DNA of 64,000 nt from Mycolicibacterium poriferae (lineage in GTDB: Bacteria; Actinomycetota; Actinomycetes; Mycobacteriales; Mycobacteriaceae), in NCBI RefSeq assembly GCF_010728325.1, contig NZ_AP022570.1:4154001-4218000 (forward strand). The letters run 5' to 3'. Under the pieces are notes generated by a model. It had not been told where the DNA came from, searched no databases, and saw only the letters and a list, made by a program, of their open reading frames with translations. A program made the translations under genes and the position numbers. Of this stretch, positions 15,477-24,845 are shown in pieces; position 1 is the stretch's first letter, and every line of letters begins with the position of its first letter.

Positions 15477-16319
15477 TCAGGCGAATATCGTCTGGCCCGC
15501 CTCGTCGATCTCGTAGAGCTCGGTGCCCTCGTCCACCCGCGCGGCGTCGGAGCCCAACGACACCAGGATCTTGTTGGCGCCGTTGCGCATCACGTCGAGA
15601 GTCAGCTCCAGGGCCTGCTTGGTCGAGAAATGCTTGCGCACCCCGCCCGCCACGTCCTCGCCGATGTTCGACGGCGTCCAGATCAGCGCATCGACGTAGC
15701 GCAGCGCGGCCTTGTGCGCGTCGGACAGCCCGTCGGCGCGTTCGAAGTCGGTGATCTGGCCGTAGACATCTTCGGATCCGCCGGCGTCCAACGCGTGGCG
15801 TTCGCGCAGTGACTGGCACAACCGGCAGTTGTGTGCGGCCGCCCCGCGCAGCCGCACCACCTCGGTGGTCACCGGGTCCAGTGCGCGCATCCGCGCCACC
15901 TCGGGCACGAACCCGTTCAACACGAAGTCGATCGGGTCGGTCTGGCCGTCGAAGTCCACCTCGGCGGTGCGCCCCGGCATGCCGAGCCCGAGGGCCTCGC
16001 ACCCGGCCCACACGCGCGGCACGAAATCGGCGACGTACATTGTCACCACCGTCCGGAAGGCGTCGGCGCCCCAGGCCTCGAGGAAGCGGGTGCGCTGGTT
16101 GTCGCCGATGCCGGTGACGTCGGTGGAGAACTGTTCGGCGAACGCGACGAGCACCGACTCGGCGTCGGTGTTCTCCGTCGGCACCTCGACCGGCAGCGGC
16201 AGCGGCGGCAACGCCAATGTCCGCGCGCAGATCAGCCGCATCAGCGTGTCGGCCCGGTCATCGCCCGAGGACAACGCCACCATCCCGGTCAGTCGGTCAG
16301 CCACAGCGGTACGACCCAT
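15477..16319 (-). CDS. AhpD/carboxymuconolactone decarboxylase-like protein
   Basis: 280 residues. The central-to-C-terminal part has the CMD/AhpD pattern: a long helix, then RLRGAAAHNCRLCQSLRERHALDAGG with a CxxC redox pair, followed by FERADGLSDAHKAALRYVDAL. In AhpD the CxxC and nearby Glu/His carry peroxidase-linked disulfide chemistry, so a redox role is likely. The N-terminal 100 residues may be a degenerate second repeat. It lies eight bases after tldE and may share its transcript. Confidence 0.7.
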   Translation of the reverse strand: MGRTAVADRLTGMVALSSGDDRADTLMRLICARTLALPPLPLPVEVPTENTDAESVLVAFAEQFSTDVTGIGDNQRTRFLEAWGADAFRTVVTMYVADFVPRVWAGCEALGLGMPGRTAEVDFDGQTDPIDFVLNGFVPEVARMRALDPVTTEVVRLRGAAAHNCRLCQSLRERHALDAGGSEDVYGQITDFERADGLSDAHKAALRYVDALIWTPSNIGEDVAGGVRKHFSTKQALELTLDVMRNGANKILVSLGSDAARVDEGTELYEIDEAGQTIFA

Positions 16320-16327
16320 TCTTGGGA

Positions 16328-17701
16328 TTATTGCGCTTGACTGACCGAGGACATGTGAAAGTCGGGAATCCGCAACGTCGGCATCTGCGCGCGGGTGGCC
16401 CAGTCACCCCATTCGCGAGGCAGCGTGACCTCGCTGACGCCGGCTTCGCTGGCGCGGCGCAGCAGGTCCAACGGGCTTTCGTTGAACCGGAAGTTGTTCA
16501 CCGCAGCGGTGACCTGCCCGTCTTCGACCAGGTACACCCCATCGCGGGTCAGCCCCGTCAACAGCAGCACTGACGGGTCGACGGTGCGGATGTACCACAG
16601 GGTGGTCAGCAGCAGACCGCGCTCGGTGCGGGCCACCATGTCGGCAAGGGACGCCGTCCCACCCGTCATGAGCAGGTTGTCGGCACCGACGGCCACAGGC
16701 GCATCGAACTCGGTGGCCGCCGCGCGCGGATAGGCCAGCGCGTTGATCACGCCGTCGCGGATCCAGTCCACCCGGTCGATGGGCATGCCGTTGTCGAACA
16801 CCGACGCGCGTTCCGACGAACCCGACACCGCCACGAAGGGGGTGCACTGCAGCCCGGGGGCTTGCGGATCGGAGTACAGCGTCAGCGGTAGCGACGTGAG
16901 TTTCTCCCCCACGCGGGTACCGCCGCCCGGTGCGGACAGTGCGGTGCGTCCCTCCTGTGCGCCGCGACCGCCCATCGTCCACGACAGGTAGATCATCATG
17001 TCGGCCACCGTCGAGGGCGGCATGATCGTCTCGTACCGTCCGGCGGGCAACTCCACGCTGCGCTGCGCCCACGACAGCCGGGTCGCGAGGTCCTCGAGCA
17101 TCGCATCGGTGGGCACGTCGACGAAGTCGGGGGTGCCGACCCCGGCCCATGCGCTGGCGCCGTCACGTTTGGCGTTGATCTCCACCGATCCGGTGGGCTG
17201 GGTGAACCGGCGCCGCAACCCGGTAGAGGTGGCCACGAACGTGGTCTCCACCACGTGGCGGGCGTACCCGAAAAGTGTTTCCCGGCCGCCGAACCCGCGC
17301 GTCAGCGCGTCGGCGACCCCGCCGAAGGCGTCGACGCCGGTGCGCGGACTCGGGGCGTCCCAATCGGTGGGTGCCGTATCGGCGGGCAGCGCCGGAGCGC
17401 TGTCCCGCGCCGGCGGGGCCGCGGCCGCGGCCGCCTGCGAGGCGACGACCAGGTCCATCAGCACCGACGGGGCGACCGCACTCGAGCGCACCGAACCGAC
17501 GTGGGCCCGCCCGTCGCGCCGCACGATCGAGATGACGGTGGTGGTGCGACTGGTCGACTCCCCGTTGGTGGTCATGGTGTTGTTGGCCCACCGCAGCGCG
17601 GCATCGACGCGGTCGGTCACCAGCACGATGGTCTCGTCGGCCCTGCCACGCCGGCGCGCCTCGGCCAGCACGATGTCGACGACCTGTTGTGCACCGATCA
17701 C
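16328..17701 (-). CDS. tldE: TldE/PmbA-type metallopeptidase partner subunit
   Basis: 457 residues from GTG 17701, four bases after the tldD stop; the longer frame to 18007 overlaps tldD and is not used. It has the PmbA/TldD fold pattern (VVDIVLAEARRRGRADETIVLVTDRVDAALRWANNTMTTNGESTSRT; later GEKLTSLPLTLYSDPQAPGLQCTPF, GLTRDGVYLVEDGQVTAAVNNFRFNESPLDLL) but no HExxxH, as expected of the non-catalytic TldE subunit. TldD and TldE form a heterodimer that degrades unfolded or leader peptides in the cytosol. Adjacent, coupled order supports this. Confidence 0.88.
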   Translation of the reverse strand: MIGAQQVVDIVLAEARRRGRADETIVLVTDRVDAALRWANNTMTTNGESTSRTTTVISIVRRDGRAHVGSVRSSAVAPSVLMDLVVASQAAAAAAPPARDSAPALPADTAPTDWDAPSPRTGVDAFGGVADALTRGFGGRETLFGYARHVVETTFVATSTGLRRRFTQPTGSVEINAKRDGASAWAGVGTPDFVDVPTDAMLEDLATRLSWAQRSVELPAGRYETIMPPSTVADMMIYLSWTMGGRGAQEGRTALSAPGGGTRVGEKLTSLPLTLYSDPQAPGLQCTPFVAVSGSSERASVFDNGMPIDRVDWIRDGVINALAYPRAAATEFDAPVAVGADNLLMTGGTASLADMVARTERGLLLTTLWYIRTVDPSVLLLTGLTRDGVYLVEDGQVTAAVNNFRFNESPLDLLRRASEAGVSEVTLPREWGDWATRAQMPTLRIPDFHMSSVSQAQ

Positions 17702-17705
17702 CGGA

Positions 17706-19223
17706 TCACCGCCCGCTTTCTTCGCGCGTGTTGAGCACGTTGATGCCCCGGAACAACGCCGACGGGCAACCGTGGCTGACCGCGGCAACCTGGCCAGGTT
17801 GGGCCTTGCCGCAGTTGAACGCACCCCCCAGTCGCCATGTCGACTGCCCGCCAACGGCTTCCAGTGCGCCCCAGAAGTCGGTGGTGGTCGCCTGATAGGC
17901 GACGTCGCGCAGTTGCCCATCGAGGCGGCCGTCACGGATGCGGAAGAACCGTTGCCCGGTGAACTGGAAGTTGTAGCGCTGCATGTCGATCGACCAGCTC
18001 TTGTCACCGACGATGTAGATGCCGTCGGAGACCCGGGCGATCAGATCGTCGGTGCTCAGGTCGTCAGGGTTGGGCTGCAGCGACACGTTGGCCATCCGCT
18101 GGATCGGGACATGATGTGCCGAGTCGGCATAGGAGCACCCGTTGGAGCGGGGCTCACCCAGCCGCGGCGCGAAGACCCGGTCGAGCTGGTACCCGACGAA
18201 CATCCCGTCGCGGACCAGATCCCAGCTCTGCGCGGCGACACCCTCGTCGTCGAAACCGATTGTCGCCAGCCCGTGCTCGACGGTCCGGTCGGCGGTGACG
18301 TTCATCACCGGAGACCCGTAGCGCATGGTGCCCAGTTTGTCCGGGGTGGCGAACGACGTTCCGGCGTAGGCGGCTTCATAGCCGATCGCACGGTCGTACT
18401 CGGTGGCGTGCCCGATGGACTCGTGAATGGTCAACCACAGATTGGTCGGGTCGATCACCAGGTCGGTGGGCCCGGCCACCACACCGGGGGCCTTGACTTT
18501 CTCCGCCAGCAGCGACGGCAATTCGGCCAGCTCGGCCGTCCAGTCCCACACCTCGTCGCCGGCGACCGCCTCCCATCCGCGGGCCGTCGGCGGCGCCAGG
18601 GTGCGCATGGTCTGGAACGTCCCCGCCGACGGATCGACCGCGACGGCCTCCAGGCTCGGCAGCACCCGCACCCGCTGCTGGGTGATCGCTGACCCGAACG
18701 TGTCGGCGTAGAACGTCTGCTCCTTGGCCGCGTGCACAGCAGCCGACACGTGGTCGACCCCGTCGGAAGCCAGCAACCGCTCGGAGTAGTCCTCGAGCAC
18801 AGCGATCTTGTCCGCGGCGGGCACCGTGAACGGGTCGACCCGAAATGGCGAGGCCCAGAACACGTCACGGTAGACCGGCTCGGGGGCCAGCTCGATGCGT
18901 TCGGCGTTCAACCTCCCCAGCGTGCGCGCCACCCGTACCGCGCGGCGCGCGGTGTCGGCGGCCGCCCCGGTGTCCAGCTGCGCGTGTGACGCGAAACCCC
19001 AGGTGCCGTCGACGATGACGCGCACCGCCAGCCCGATCTCGTAGTCGGTGACCGCGGTTTCCAGCGCGCCGTCGCGCAACGCCACCGTCTCGGTGGTGAT
19101 GGCATGGATGCGCAGATCGGCATAGCTCGCGCCGGCCTGCGTCGCGGCGGTCAGCGCGGCATCGGCCAGCGAGTGGCGCGGCAGCGCGAGGAAGTCGGTG
19201 TCGATTCGTCGGGGCCCCGTCAC
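17706..19223 (-). CDS. tldD: TldD catalytic metallopeptidase subunit
   Basis: 505 residues. The zinc motif HESIGH is present in WLTIHESIGHATEYDRAIGYEAAYAGTS, followed by GSPVMNVTADRT and a C-terminal FRGINVLNTREESGR. This is the active subunit of the TldD/TldE peptidase, and TldE follows immediately. The start codon lies upstream of MTGPRRIDTDFLALPRHSLADAAL. The pair is conserved in mycobacteria at the same place relative to later genes. Confidence 0.92.
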   Translation of the reverse strand: MTGPRRIDTDFLALPRHSLADAALTAATQAGASYADLRIHAITTETVALRDGALETAVTDYEIGLAVRVIVDGTWGFASHAQLDTGAAADTARRAVRVARTLGRLNAERIELAPEPVYRDVFWASPFRVDPFTVPAADKIAVLEDYSERLLASDGVDHVSAAVHAAKEQTFYADTFGSAITQQRVRVLPSLEAVAVDPSAGTFQTMRTLAPPTARGWEAVAGDEVWDWTAELAELPSLLAEKVKAPGVVAGPTDLVIDPTNLWLTIHESIGHATEYDRAIGYEAAYAGTSFATPDKLGTMRYGSPVMNVTADRTVEHGLATIGFDDEGVAAQSWDLVRDGMFVGYQLDRVFAPRLGEPRSNGCSYADSAHHVPIQRMANVSLQPNPDDLSTDDLIARVSDGIYIVGDKSWSIDMQRYNFQFTGQRFFRIRDGRLDGQLRDVAYQATTTDFWGALEAVGGQSTWRLGGAFNCGKAQPGQVAAVSHGCPSALFRGINVLNTREESGR

Positions 19224-19251
19224 ACCTTCACCGTAACGGCTGCCGGTGAGC

Positions 19252-20088
19252 TCAGCGCCGCGTGCCGCTGGTGCCCAGAATGGTCAGCTCGAGCGCCAGG
19301 GCGATGCCGCACACCGCGACGACCACCGCGAAGGCCACCCAGTCGCGGGTCTTCGGTCGCGACGGCGCCGCCGAGAACTGGCCGGCGCCACCGCGGGCGG
19401 TGATGGCATCACCCATCTCGTCGGCGCGGCGCAGCGCCACGGTGATGGCAGCGGCCAGCAGATCGATCAGTTCGGTTGCCCATCGGCGCAGCCGGTTACG
19501 CCTGTCACCGTCGACGTCGCGGGGCCGCAGCCGCCGCGCGGCGTAGAGCACCCTGAACTCGTCGAGCAGCATCGGAAACGCCCTCAGCGCCAACGCCAAC
19601 GCCACGGCCCAGTCGGCGACGGGGATGCGCAGCGCCCGCAGCGGGCGGCCCAGGGTGGCCACCGCGGGCGCCACCTCGGCGACGTTGGTGGTCCACGACA
19701 CCATCGCGCCCAGGCCCAGCAGCACGATTGACAGCGCGGTGACGCGCAGGAAGTACAGCAACCCGCCCAGCCCGACGTCGACGGAGCCGAGCGACACCAC
19801 CGGGCTGCCGCCGCCCAACGCCGCAGTCAGCGCACCCAGTGCCAGCAACACCCACAGCACGCGCGGGATAGTGGGCAGCACCCCGCGCGGAATCCGGGCC
19901 AGCATCGCGGCGACGGCGATCAGCAGCGCCACCGCACCGATGGGCACCCAGCCGGGATAGAACGTCAGCAGCACCCCGATCAACGCGACGACGAGCAGCT
20001 TCGTGCCGGCCCACAGGTCGTGGATGACGCTGGTGCCGGGCACCGGCCGCAGCAGCACCACCTGCTTGCGGGGTTTGCGTTCGCTCAC
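19252..20088 (-). CDS. ECF transporter transmembrane coupling subunit EcfT
   Basis: 278 residues with five or six transmembrane helices. A CbiQ/EcfT pattern is visible: [18 protein letters not shown] near the N-terminus and two coupling-helix Ala-Arg motifs, [10 protein letters not shown] and [10 protein letters not shown]. EcfT links substrate-binding S components to the ATPases in the membrane. Its ATG overlaps the stop of the upstream ATPase gene by four bases, so the two are co-translated. Substrate unknown. Confidence 0.88.
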   Translation of the reverse strand: MSERKPRKQVVLLRPVPGTSVIHDLWAGTKLLVVALIGVLLTFYPGWVPIGAVALLIAVAAMLARIPRGVLPTIPRVLWVLLALGALTAALGGGSPVVSLGSVDVGLGGLLYFLRVTALSIVLLGLGAMVSWTTNVAEVAPAVATLGRPLRALRIPVADWAVALALALRAFPMLLDEFRVLYAARRLRPRDVDGDRRNRLRRWATELIDLLAAAITVALRRADEMGDAITARGGAGQFSAAPSRPKTRDWVAFAVVVAVCGIALALELTILGTSGTRR

Positions 20089-22139
20089 GACATGCCTCCG
20101 GCCGCGGTCGGTGTCGCGGCGAGCACGCCGTTCTCCAGATGCAGGATGCGCGGGCAGAGTTCCTCCAGGCCGGCGAAGTCGTGGGAGATCACCACGACGG
20201 TCAACCGCTCGCGTCGGCGCAGGTCCACCAGCAACTGCAACAGGCCCTGTTGGGAGGCGCCGTCGAGGCCGGCCAGGGGTTCGTCGAGGATGAGTGCGCG
20301 GGGCTTGCGGGCCAGCAGGCCGGCCAGCACCACGCGCCGCATCTGCCCGCCGCTGAGTTGCTCGATGCGCCGGCTGGCCAGCGTCGGTTCCAGACCGACG
20401 GTCCGCAGCGCCTCGGTGACCTTCGCCTGGTCGTACATCGAGAATCCGGCCGTCGACGCGATCTCCAACGCCACGTGGCTGCGCATGAGTTGCAGGCGGG
20501 CGGCCTGGAACGCAATGGCCACCGCCCCAACCTGGTCGGACACGGGTCGACCGTCGAGCAGGCAGCTGCCCGACGCCGGTTCGAGCAGGCCGGCCATGAT
20601 CCAGGCCAGAGTGGACTTGCCCGACCCGTTGAGCCCGTGGATCAGCACGCCGTCACCCTCGTGCACGGCGAAGTCGATGTCCCGCAACGCCGTCTGCGCC
20701 CACGGGGTGCCCAGGCCGTATTCGTGGCTGACGCCGTTGAGTTCCAGCACGGGGGCGCCGCGGGGGGCGTCGTCGCCGGCCGTGGCGGGGTGCACGTCGG
20801 CCTTCTCGACCATCGGCACGTCAGCGGTGTTGTCGGCGATTCCCCGGCCGGTGAGGTTGACGGTGCGGTCGGCGGCCTCGGCCTCGTTGTTGTAGTGCGT
20901 GATGTGCACCAGCGCGGTGCGGTGATTGCGGGTGAGCCCGGACAGCACCGACATCACGGCGTCGCGGCCGTCCTGGTCGACCATGCTGGTCACCTCGTCG
21001 GCGATCAACAGCGACGGCTCGCGCGCCAGCGCCCCGGCGACCGCGAGGCGTTGCAGCTCTCCCCCGGACAGCCCGCCGGTGTCCCGTTCGCTGAACCCGT
21101 CGAGGCCGACCTCGGCCAGTAACCGGTCCACCTCGATGGTGACCCCGGGGGGCAGGCCCCACACCACGTCGTCGGCGACACGGGTGCCCAGCACCTGGCT
21201 CTCCGGGTGCTGCAGGACGACCGCCGTTCCGCCCAGCTTGCCCAGCCCGACCGCGCCCGGGCGCTGCACCGTGCCCGACGTCGGTTCGCGGCCCGAGAGC
21301 ACCAGCATCAGCGTGGTCTTGCCCGATCCGTTGGGACCGGTCACGGCCAGGTGCTCGCCGGGCTGCACGTCCAGCGACAGCGGACCCAGCGCGTCACGGT
21401 CGGTGCCCGGATAGCGGAACACGACGTCGCGCAGCTGCAGCGGCACCGGGACCACCGGGCCGGTGTCGGCGGACGGCTCGAGCTTGTGCACGTCGGGCAC
21501 GCCGAGCAGCCGGGCCAGCACCTTGGACAGTGCCCACCAGCCGACCAGGCTGACCCAGGTGATCGAGAAGACTCCCGCGAGGAAGAACAGCACAGGCCAG
21601 TAGTCCAGCACGGTGCCGAAGTCCCGGGTCAGTCGCTCGGCCGCGCCCTGCATGTTGGGGATGCGCTCGAGGATCGCGGCCACCCCGGCGACGTTCGCGG
21701 TGACCGACTCGAAGATCAGATGCCGCAGCCGGGCCAGCACGGCCAGAGCCGCCACGATGGCCAGCCCGAACAGCGCACCGGCGACCAGGGCCGCCGCCAC
21801 CACCGTCGTGGTGCCGCGCCCGCGACGCTTGACGATTCCGGTGAGTCCGCCGATGTAGGCGCAGTTGACCACCGTCATCAACCCGCCCATGCCGGCGATC
21901 AGGAACGCGATGATCCCGCCGGCCACCGTCGCGGTGATCAGCACGCGCAGCCGGTAGCGGTAGGCCAGCAGGCCCATCGGGACCGTGCCCAGCAGCGACA
22001 GGCCCGCGGCGAACGGCACGACGACGGCGATGATGGCGATCGCGGCACACAGCGCTGCCATCACGGCGGCGTGGGCGAGTTCCACCGGTCGGAGCGAACC
22101 GGTCCTTCGCGGCTCGCTCTTCGGGCCGGGTGACGTCAT
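20085..22139 (-). CDS. ECF transporter: S-like membrane domain fused to two ATPases
   Basis: 684 residues from ATG 22139. Residues about 1-225 hold roughly six transmembrane helices resembling an ECF S-component or DUF2232 domain. First ATPase: Walker [11 protein letters not shown], signature [16 protein letters not shown], Walker [10 protein letters not shown]. Second ATPase: Walker [12 protein letters not shown], signature [16 protein letters not shown], Walker [13 protein letters not shown]. With EcfT this single chain gives a complete energy-coupling factor importer, probably for a vitamin or a metal. The same fusion occurs in M. tuberculosis (Rv2326c, from memory). No riboswitch is visible upstream to name the substrate. 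Confidence 0.88.
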   Translation of the reverse strand: MTSPGPKSEPRRTGSLRPVELAHAAVMAALCAAIAIIAVVVPFAAGLSLLGTVPMGLLAYRYRLRVLITATVAGGIIAFLIAGMGGLMTVVNCAYIGGLTGIVKRRGRGTTTVVAAALVAGALFGLAIVAALAVLARLRHLIFESVTANVAGVAAILERIPNMQGAAERLTRDFGTVLDYWPVLFFLAGVFSITWVSLVGWWALSKVLARLLGVPDVHKLEPSADTGPVVPVPLQLRDVVFRYPGTDRDALGPLSLDVQPGEHLAVTGPNGSGKTTLMLVLSGREPTSGTVQRPGAVGLGKLGGTAVVLQHPESQVLGTRVADDVVWGLPPGVTIEVDRLLAEVGLDGFSERDTGGLSGGELQRLAVAGALAREPSLLIADEVTSMVDQDGRDAVMSVLSGLTRNHRTALVHITHYNNEAEAADRTVNLTGRGIADNTADVPMVEKADVHPATAGDDAPRGAPVLELNGVSHEYGLGTPWAQTALRDIDFAVHEGDGVLIHGLNGSGKSTLAWIMAGLLEPASGSCLLDGRPVSDQVGAVAIAFQAARLQLMRSHVALEIASTAGFSMYDQAKVTEALRTVGLEPTLASRRIEQLSGGQMRRVVLAGLLARKPRALILDEPLAGLDGASQQGLLQLLVDLRRRERLTVVVISHDFAGLEELCPRILHLENGVLAATPTAAGGMS

Positions 22140-22214
22140 TTCACGATTCTGCCAGTTGACAGGTGTAGGGCCTGCGGGCCGGTCGGCGCGCGGTGCTCCC
22201 AACTGGGCGGTTCG

Positions 22215-22237
22215 ACATGTATAGCAACCCTATGTAA
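22215..22237. promoter_or_regulatory. Candidate MarR operator / promoter
   Basis: AT-rich imperfect palindrome around ATAGCAACCCTAT (ATAG and CTAT arms, five-base spacer), directly before the marR-like start and in the 100 bp shared with the divergent ECF gene. It is the only AT-rich patch there. Autoregulation by the MarR protein is inferred. Confidence 0.4.
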
Positions 22238-22239
22238 TC

Positions 22240-22689
22240 ATGGTCGCCATGTCCTCGACTCTCGGCGCCGACCTGCTGGCGGTGGTGGCCCGGATCAACC
22301 GGCTGGCCAACCAGCGGGTCCGCATGCCCGTGCCGTTCGCGCAGGCTCGCCTGCTGTCCACGATCGAAGACCAGGGCGAAGCCCGCATCTCGGACCTGGC
22401 GGCGCTGGACAACTGTTCCCAGCCCACCATGACCACCCAGGTGCGCCGTCTCGAGGACGCCGGACTGGTCACCCGAACCGCCGACCCCGGCGATGCCCGC
22501 GCGGTGCTGATCCGGATCACCCCCGCGGGCGTCGATGCGCTGCGCCAGGCCCGTCTGGACCGTGGCGCGGCCATCGACCCGTACCTGGAGCAGCTCAGCG
22601 ACACCGACCGCGAATGCCTGGCCGAAGCCGTCACCGTGATGCGCCGCCTGTTGCAGGACGCCGGCGCCCCGGTGCCGTCCCGCCGCTGA
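22240..22689 (+). CDS. MarR-family transcriptional regulator
   Basis: 149 residues from ATG 22240, or 146 from ATG 22249; neither has a clear ribosome binding site, so the message may be leaderless. Winged helix-turn-helix: ARISDLAALDNCSQPTMTTQVRRLEDAGLVTRTADPGDARAVLIRITPAGVDAL, with the wing Asp-Arg pattern of MarR proteins. The MFS exporter gene starts 43 bp later on the same strand, so the regulator most likely controls that pump by sensing its substrate. Confidence 0.88.
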   Translation: MVAMSSTLGADLLAVVARINRLANQRVRMPVPFAQARLLSTIEDQGEARISDLAALDNCSQPTMTTQVRRLEDAGLVTRTADPGDARAVLIRITPAGVDALRQARLDRGAAIDPYLEQLSDTDRECLAEAVTVMRRLLQDAGAPVPSRR

Positions 22690-22732
22690 GGACGTCCCCC
22701 GCACTGTCGATCTGTTAGGAGAACTTGCTGCC

Positions 22733-23944
22733 ATGTGGCGCCAACCCAAAGCCGTGTGGGCCGTCGCCTTCGCCTCCGTCGTCGCGTTCATGGGCATCGG
22801 GCTCGTCGACCCGATCCTCAAACCGATCGCCGACAACCTCAACGCCTCCCCGTCCCAGGTGTCGCTGCTGTTCACCAGCTACATGGCGGTGATGGGGGTG
22901 GCGATGCTGATCACGGGTGTGGTCTCCAGCCGTATCGGGCCCAAACGCACGTTGCTGCTCGGCCTGGTGATCATCATCGCCGGCGCCGGGTTGGCCGGCA
23001 TGAGCGAGACGGTCGGCGAGATCGTCGGCTGGCGCGCCCTGTGGGGGCTGGGCAATGCGCTGTTCATCGCGACCGCGCTGGCCACCATCGTCAGCTCGGC
23101 GCGCGGTTCGGTGGCCCAGGCGATCATCCTCTACGAGGCCGCACTGGGCCTGGGCATCGCCGTCGGGCCCCTCGTGGGCGGTGTGCTCGGCTCGATCTCG
23201 TGGCGGGGCCCGTTCTTCGGGGTCTCGGCACTGATGACCGTCGCCGTCATCGTCACCGCCCTGCTACTGCCGGCCACCCCGCGCGCCGAACGGGCCACCA
23301 CGCTGGCCGACCCGTTCCGCGCGTTGCGCCACCGCGGCCTGCTCGGGGTCGCCGTCACCGCCCTGCTCTACAACTTCGGCTTCTTCACGCTGCTGGCGTT
23401 CACCCCGTTCCCGCTCGACATGAGCGCCCAGGGCATCGGGCTGATCTTCTTCGGTTGGGGCATCGCGCTGGCCTTCACCTCGGTGGTGGTCGCGCCGCGG
23501 CTCCAACGCCGCTTCGGCACCCTGCGCACGCTGGTGGTCAACCTGCTGCTGATGACCGCGACGCTGGCCGCGATGGCGGTGTGGACCGACTCCAAGGCGG
23601 TGCTGGCCAGCTGTGTGGTGATCGCCGGGCTGTTCATCGGTGTGAACAACACGCTGATCACCGAGACCGTGATGAAGGCGGCGCCGGTCGAGCGCGGCGT
23701 CGCGTCGGCGGCCTACAGCTTCGTGCGGTTCGGCGGCGCGGCGCTGGCCCCGTGGCTGGCCGGGTTGCTCGGCGAACACGTCAACGCCCACGTTCCGTTC
23801 TGGGTCGGCGCCGCCGCGGTGCTCGCATCGGCCGGCGTGCTGTTTGCCACCCGACCGCACCTGGCCCACATCGACGACGACGAGCCCGCGCTCGACGAAC
23901 TCACCGATCAGGCCCGCGCGGTCACCGTCGGCAGCGACAGCTGA
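22733..23944 (+). CDS. MFS efflux transporter
   Basis: 403 residues, twelve predicted transmembrane helices, ATG at 22733 behind AGGAG. Major facilitator motif A appears in the first cytosolic loop as VVSSRIGPKRTLLLG, and motif C-like GIAVGPLVGGVLGSISWRGPF in helix 5 points to a drug:proton antiporter. The substrate is not evident. It is paired with the MarR regulator, and a strong hairpin terminator follows. Confidence 0.88.
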   Translation: MWRQPKAVWAVAFASVVAFMGIGLVDPILKPIADNLNASPSQVSLLFTSYMAVMGVAMLITGVVSSRIGPKRTLLLGLVIIIAGAGLAGMSETVGEIVGWRALWGLGNALFIATALATIVSSARGSVAQAIILYEAALGLGIAVGPLVGGVLGSISWRGPFFGVSALMTVAVIVTALLLPATPRAERATTLADPFRALRHRGLLGVAVTALLYNFGFFTLLAFTPFPLDMSAQGIGLIFFGWGIALAFTSVVVAPRLQRRFGTLRTLVVNLLLMTATLAAMAVWTDSKAVLASCVVIAGLFIGVNNTLITETVMKAAPVERGVASAAYSFVRFGGAALAPWLAGLLGEHVNAHVPFWVGAAAVLASAGVLFATRPHLAHIDDDEPALDELTDQARAVTVGSDS

Positions 23945-23960
23945 GTTCCACCGCGAATCC

Positions 23961-23997
23961 GGCGCGCGCAGGCACCCTGATGGTGCTTGCGCGCGCC
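23961..23997. terminator. Bidirectional hairpin terminator
   Basis: 16-base arms GGCGCGCGCAGGCACC (23961-23976) and GGTGCTTGCGCGCGCC (23982-23997), one G-T pair, five-base loop. It lies between the convergent MFS and VIT genes. No T-run follows, yet the stem is exceptionally stable. An 8-bp direct repeat CGAATCCG flanks it. Confidence 0.8.
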
Positions 23998-24008
23998 GAA
24001 TCCGCCCG

Positions 24009-24743
24009 TCAGGTGACGACGCCGCCGACGAGCAACCCGACCAGATAGGTGGCGGCGATCGCGACCGCGCCGAAAGCCAACTGCCGCAACGACGCCCACA
24101 CCGGATGGCGGCGGGTGAACCGTGCCGCCGACGCTCCGGCGAGCAGTAGCCCGGCCCCGCCGAACGCCAGCCCGAGCCACAGCGACTCGTAGCCCAGCAG
24201 GTACGGGATCAGCGGGATCACCGCGCCGATCGCGAACAGCACGAACGACGACCCGGCCGCCACCCACGGTGAGGGCTTCTCCCGGGGATCCACGCCGAGC
24301 TCCTGCACCAGGTGGAAATTGAGCGCCTTGGCCTCGTCGCGGTGGATCTCCTCGGTGGCCTTGGCCGCGGTGTCGGGGGCCAACCCCATGTCGGTGAGCA
24401 TCGCCTGCAACTCCGCCCGTTCGGCTTGGGGGTGCAGCTTGAAGGACTTGCGCTCCACCCGCACCTCGGAGTCGATCTGCTCGTTGGCGGTCATCACCGA
24501 GGCGTACTCTCCCATCGCCATCGAGAAGGCGCCGGCAAGCAGACCCGCGACACCGCTGATCACCACGGTGTGCGCGCTGGCCGCGGCGGCCACTCCGGCT
24601 ATCAGCGCGGTGTTGCTCACCAGCCCGTCCATCGCCCCGAACGTCGCCGCGCGCAGCCAGCCGCCGGTGACGTCGGCGTGGCGGTGATCGGCCACATGAG
24701 GCAGACCCGTCGGCGAGACGGGCTCGTTCCCCTTCGCGCTCAT
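24009..24743 (-). CDS. VIT1/CCC1-family iron/manganese transporter
   Basis: 244 residues from ATG 24743 (a frame opens at 24761). Helix 1 reads ATFGAMDGLVSNTALIAGVAAA, the VIT family signature, followed by LLAGAFSMAMGEYASVMTANEQ. A cytosolic Glu-rich helical region (ERKSFKLHPQAERAELQAMLTDMGL...) matches the metal-binding domain. Three more helices end the protein. Such proteins move Fe2+ or Mn2+ across the membrane, so a detoxification role is likely. It stands alone. Confidence 0.88.
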   Translation of the reverse strand: MSAKGNEPVSPTGLPHVADHRHADVTGGWLRAATFGAMDGLVSNTALIAGVAAAASAHTVVISGVAGLLAGAFSMAMGEYASVMTANEQIDSEVRVERKSFKLHPQAERAELQAMLTDMGLAPDTAAKATEEIHRDEAKALNFHLVQELGVDPREKPSPWVAAGSSFVLFAIGAVIPLIPYLLGYESLWLGLAFGGAGLLLAGASAARFTRRHPVWASLRQLAFGAVAIAATYLVGLLVGGVVT

Positions 24744-24845
24744 TGCACGATTGAACGCCACCGCGATGACCTCGTTGAATTAAGGTTCGCCTTCGGTTCT
24801 GCACATCACAGTTTGCGACCCGGTTCGGCGGGCTACCGTCGAGAT

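Noticed and set aside
24312..24845. N-terminal extension of the acyl-CoA oxidase-like gene
   Set aside because: The frame runs back over the opposite-strand VIT gene, and its translation is Arg/His-rich with no domain; ATG 24846 fits the family start.
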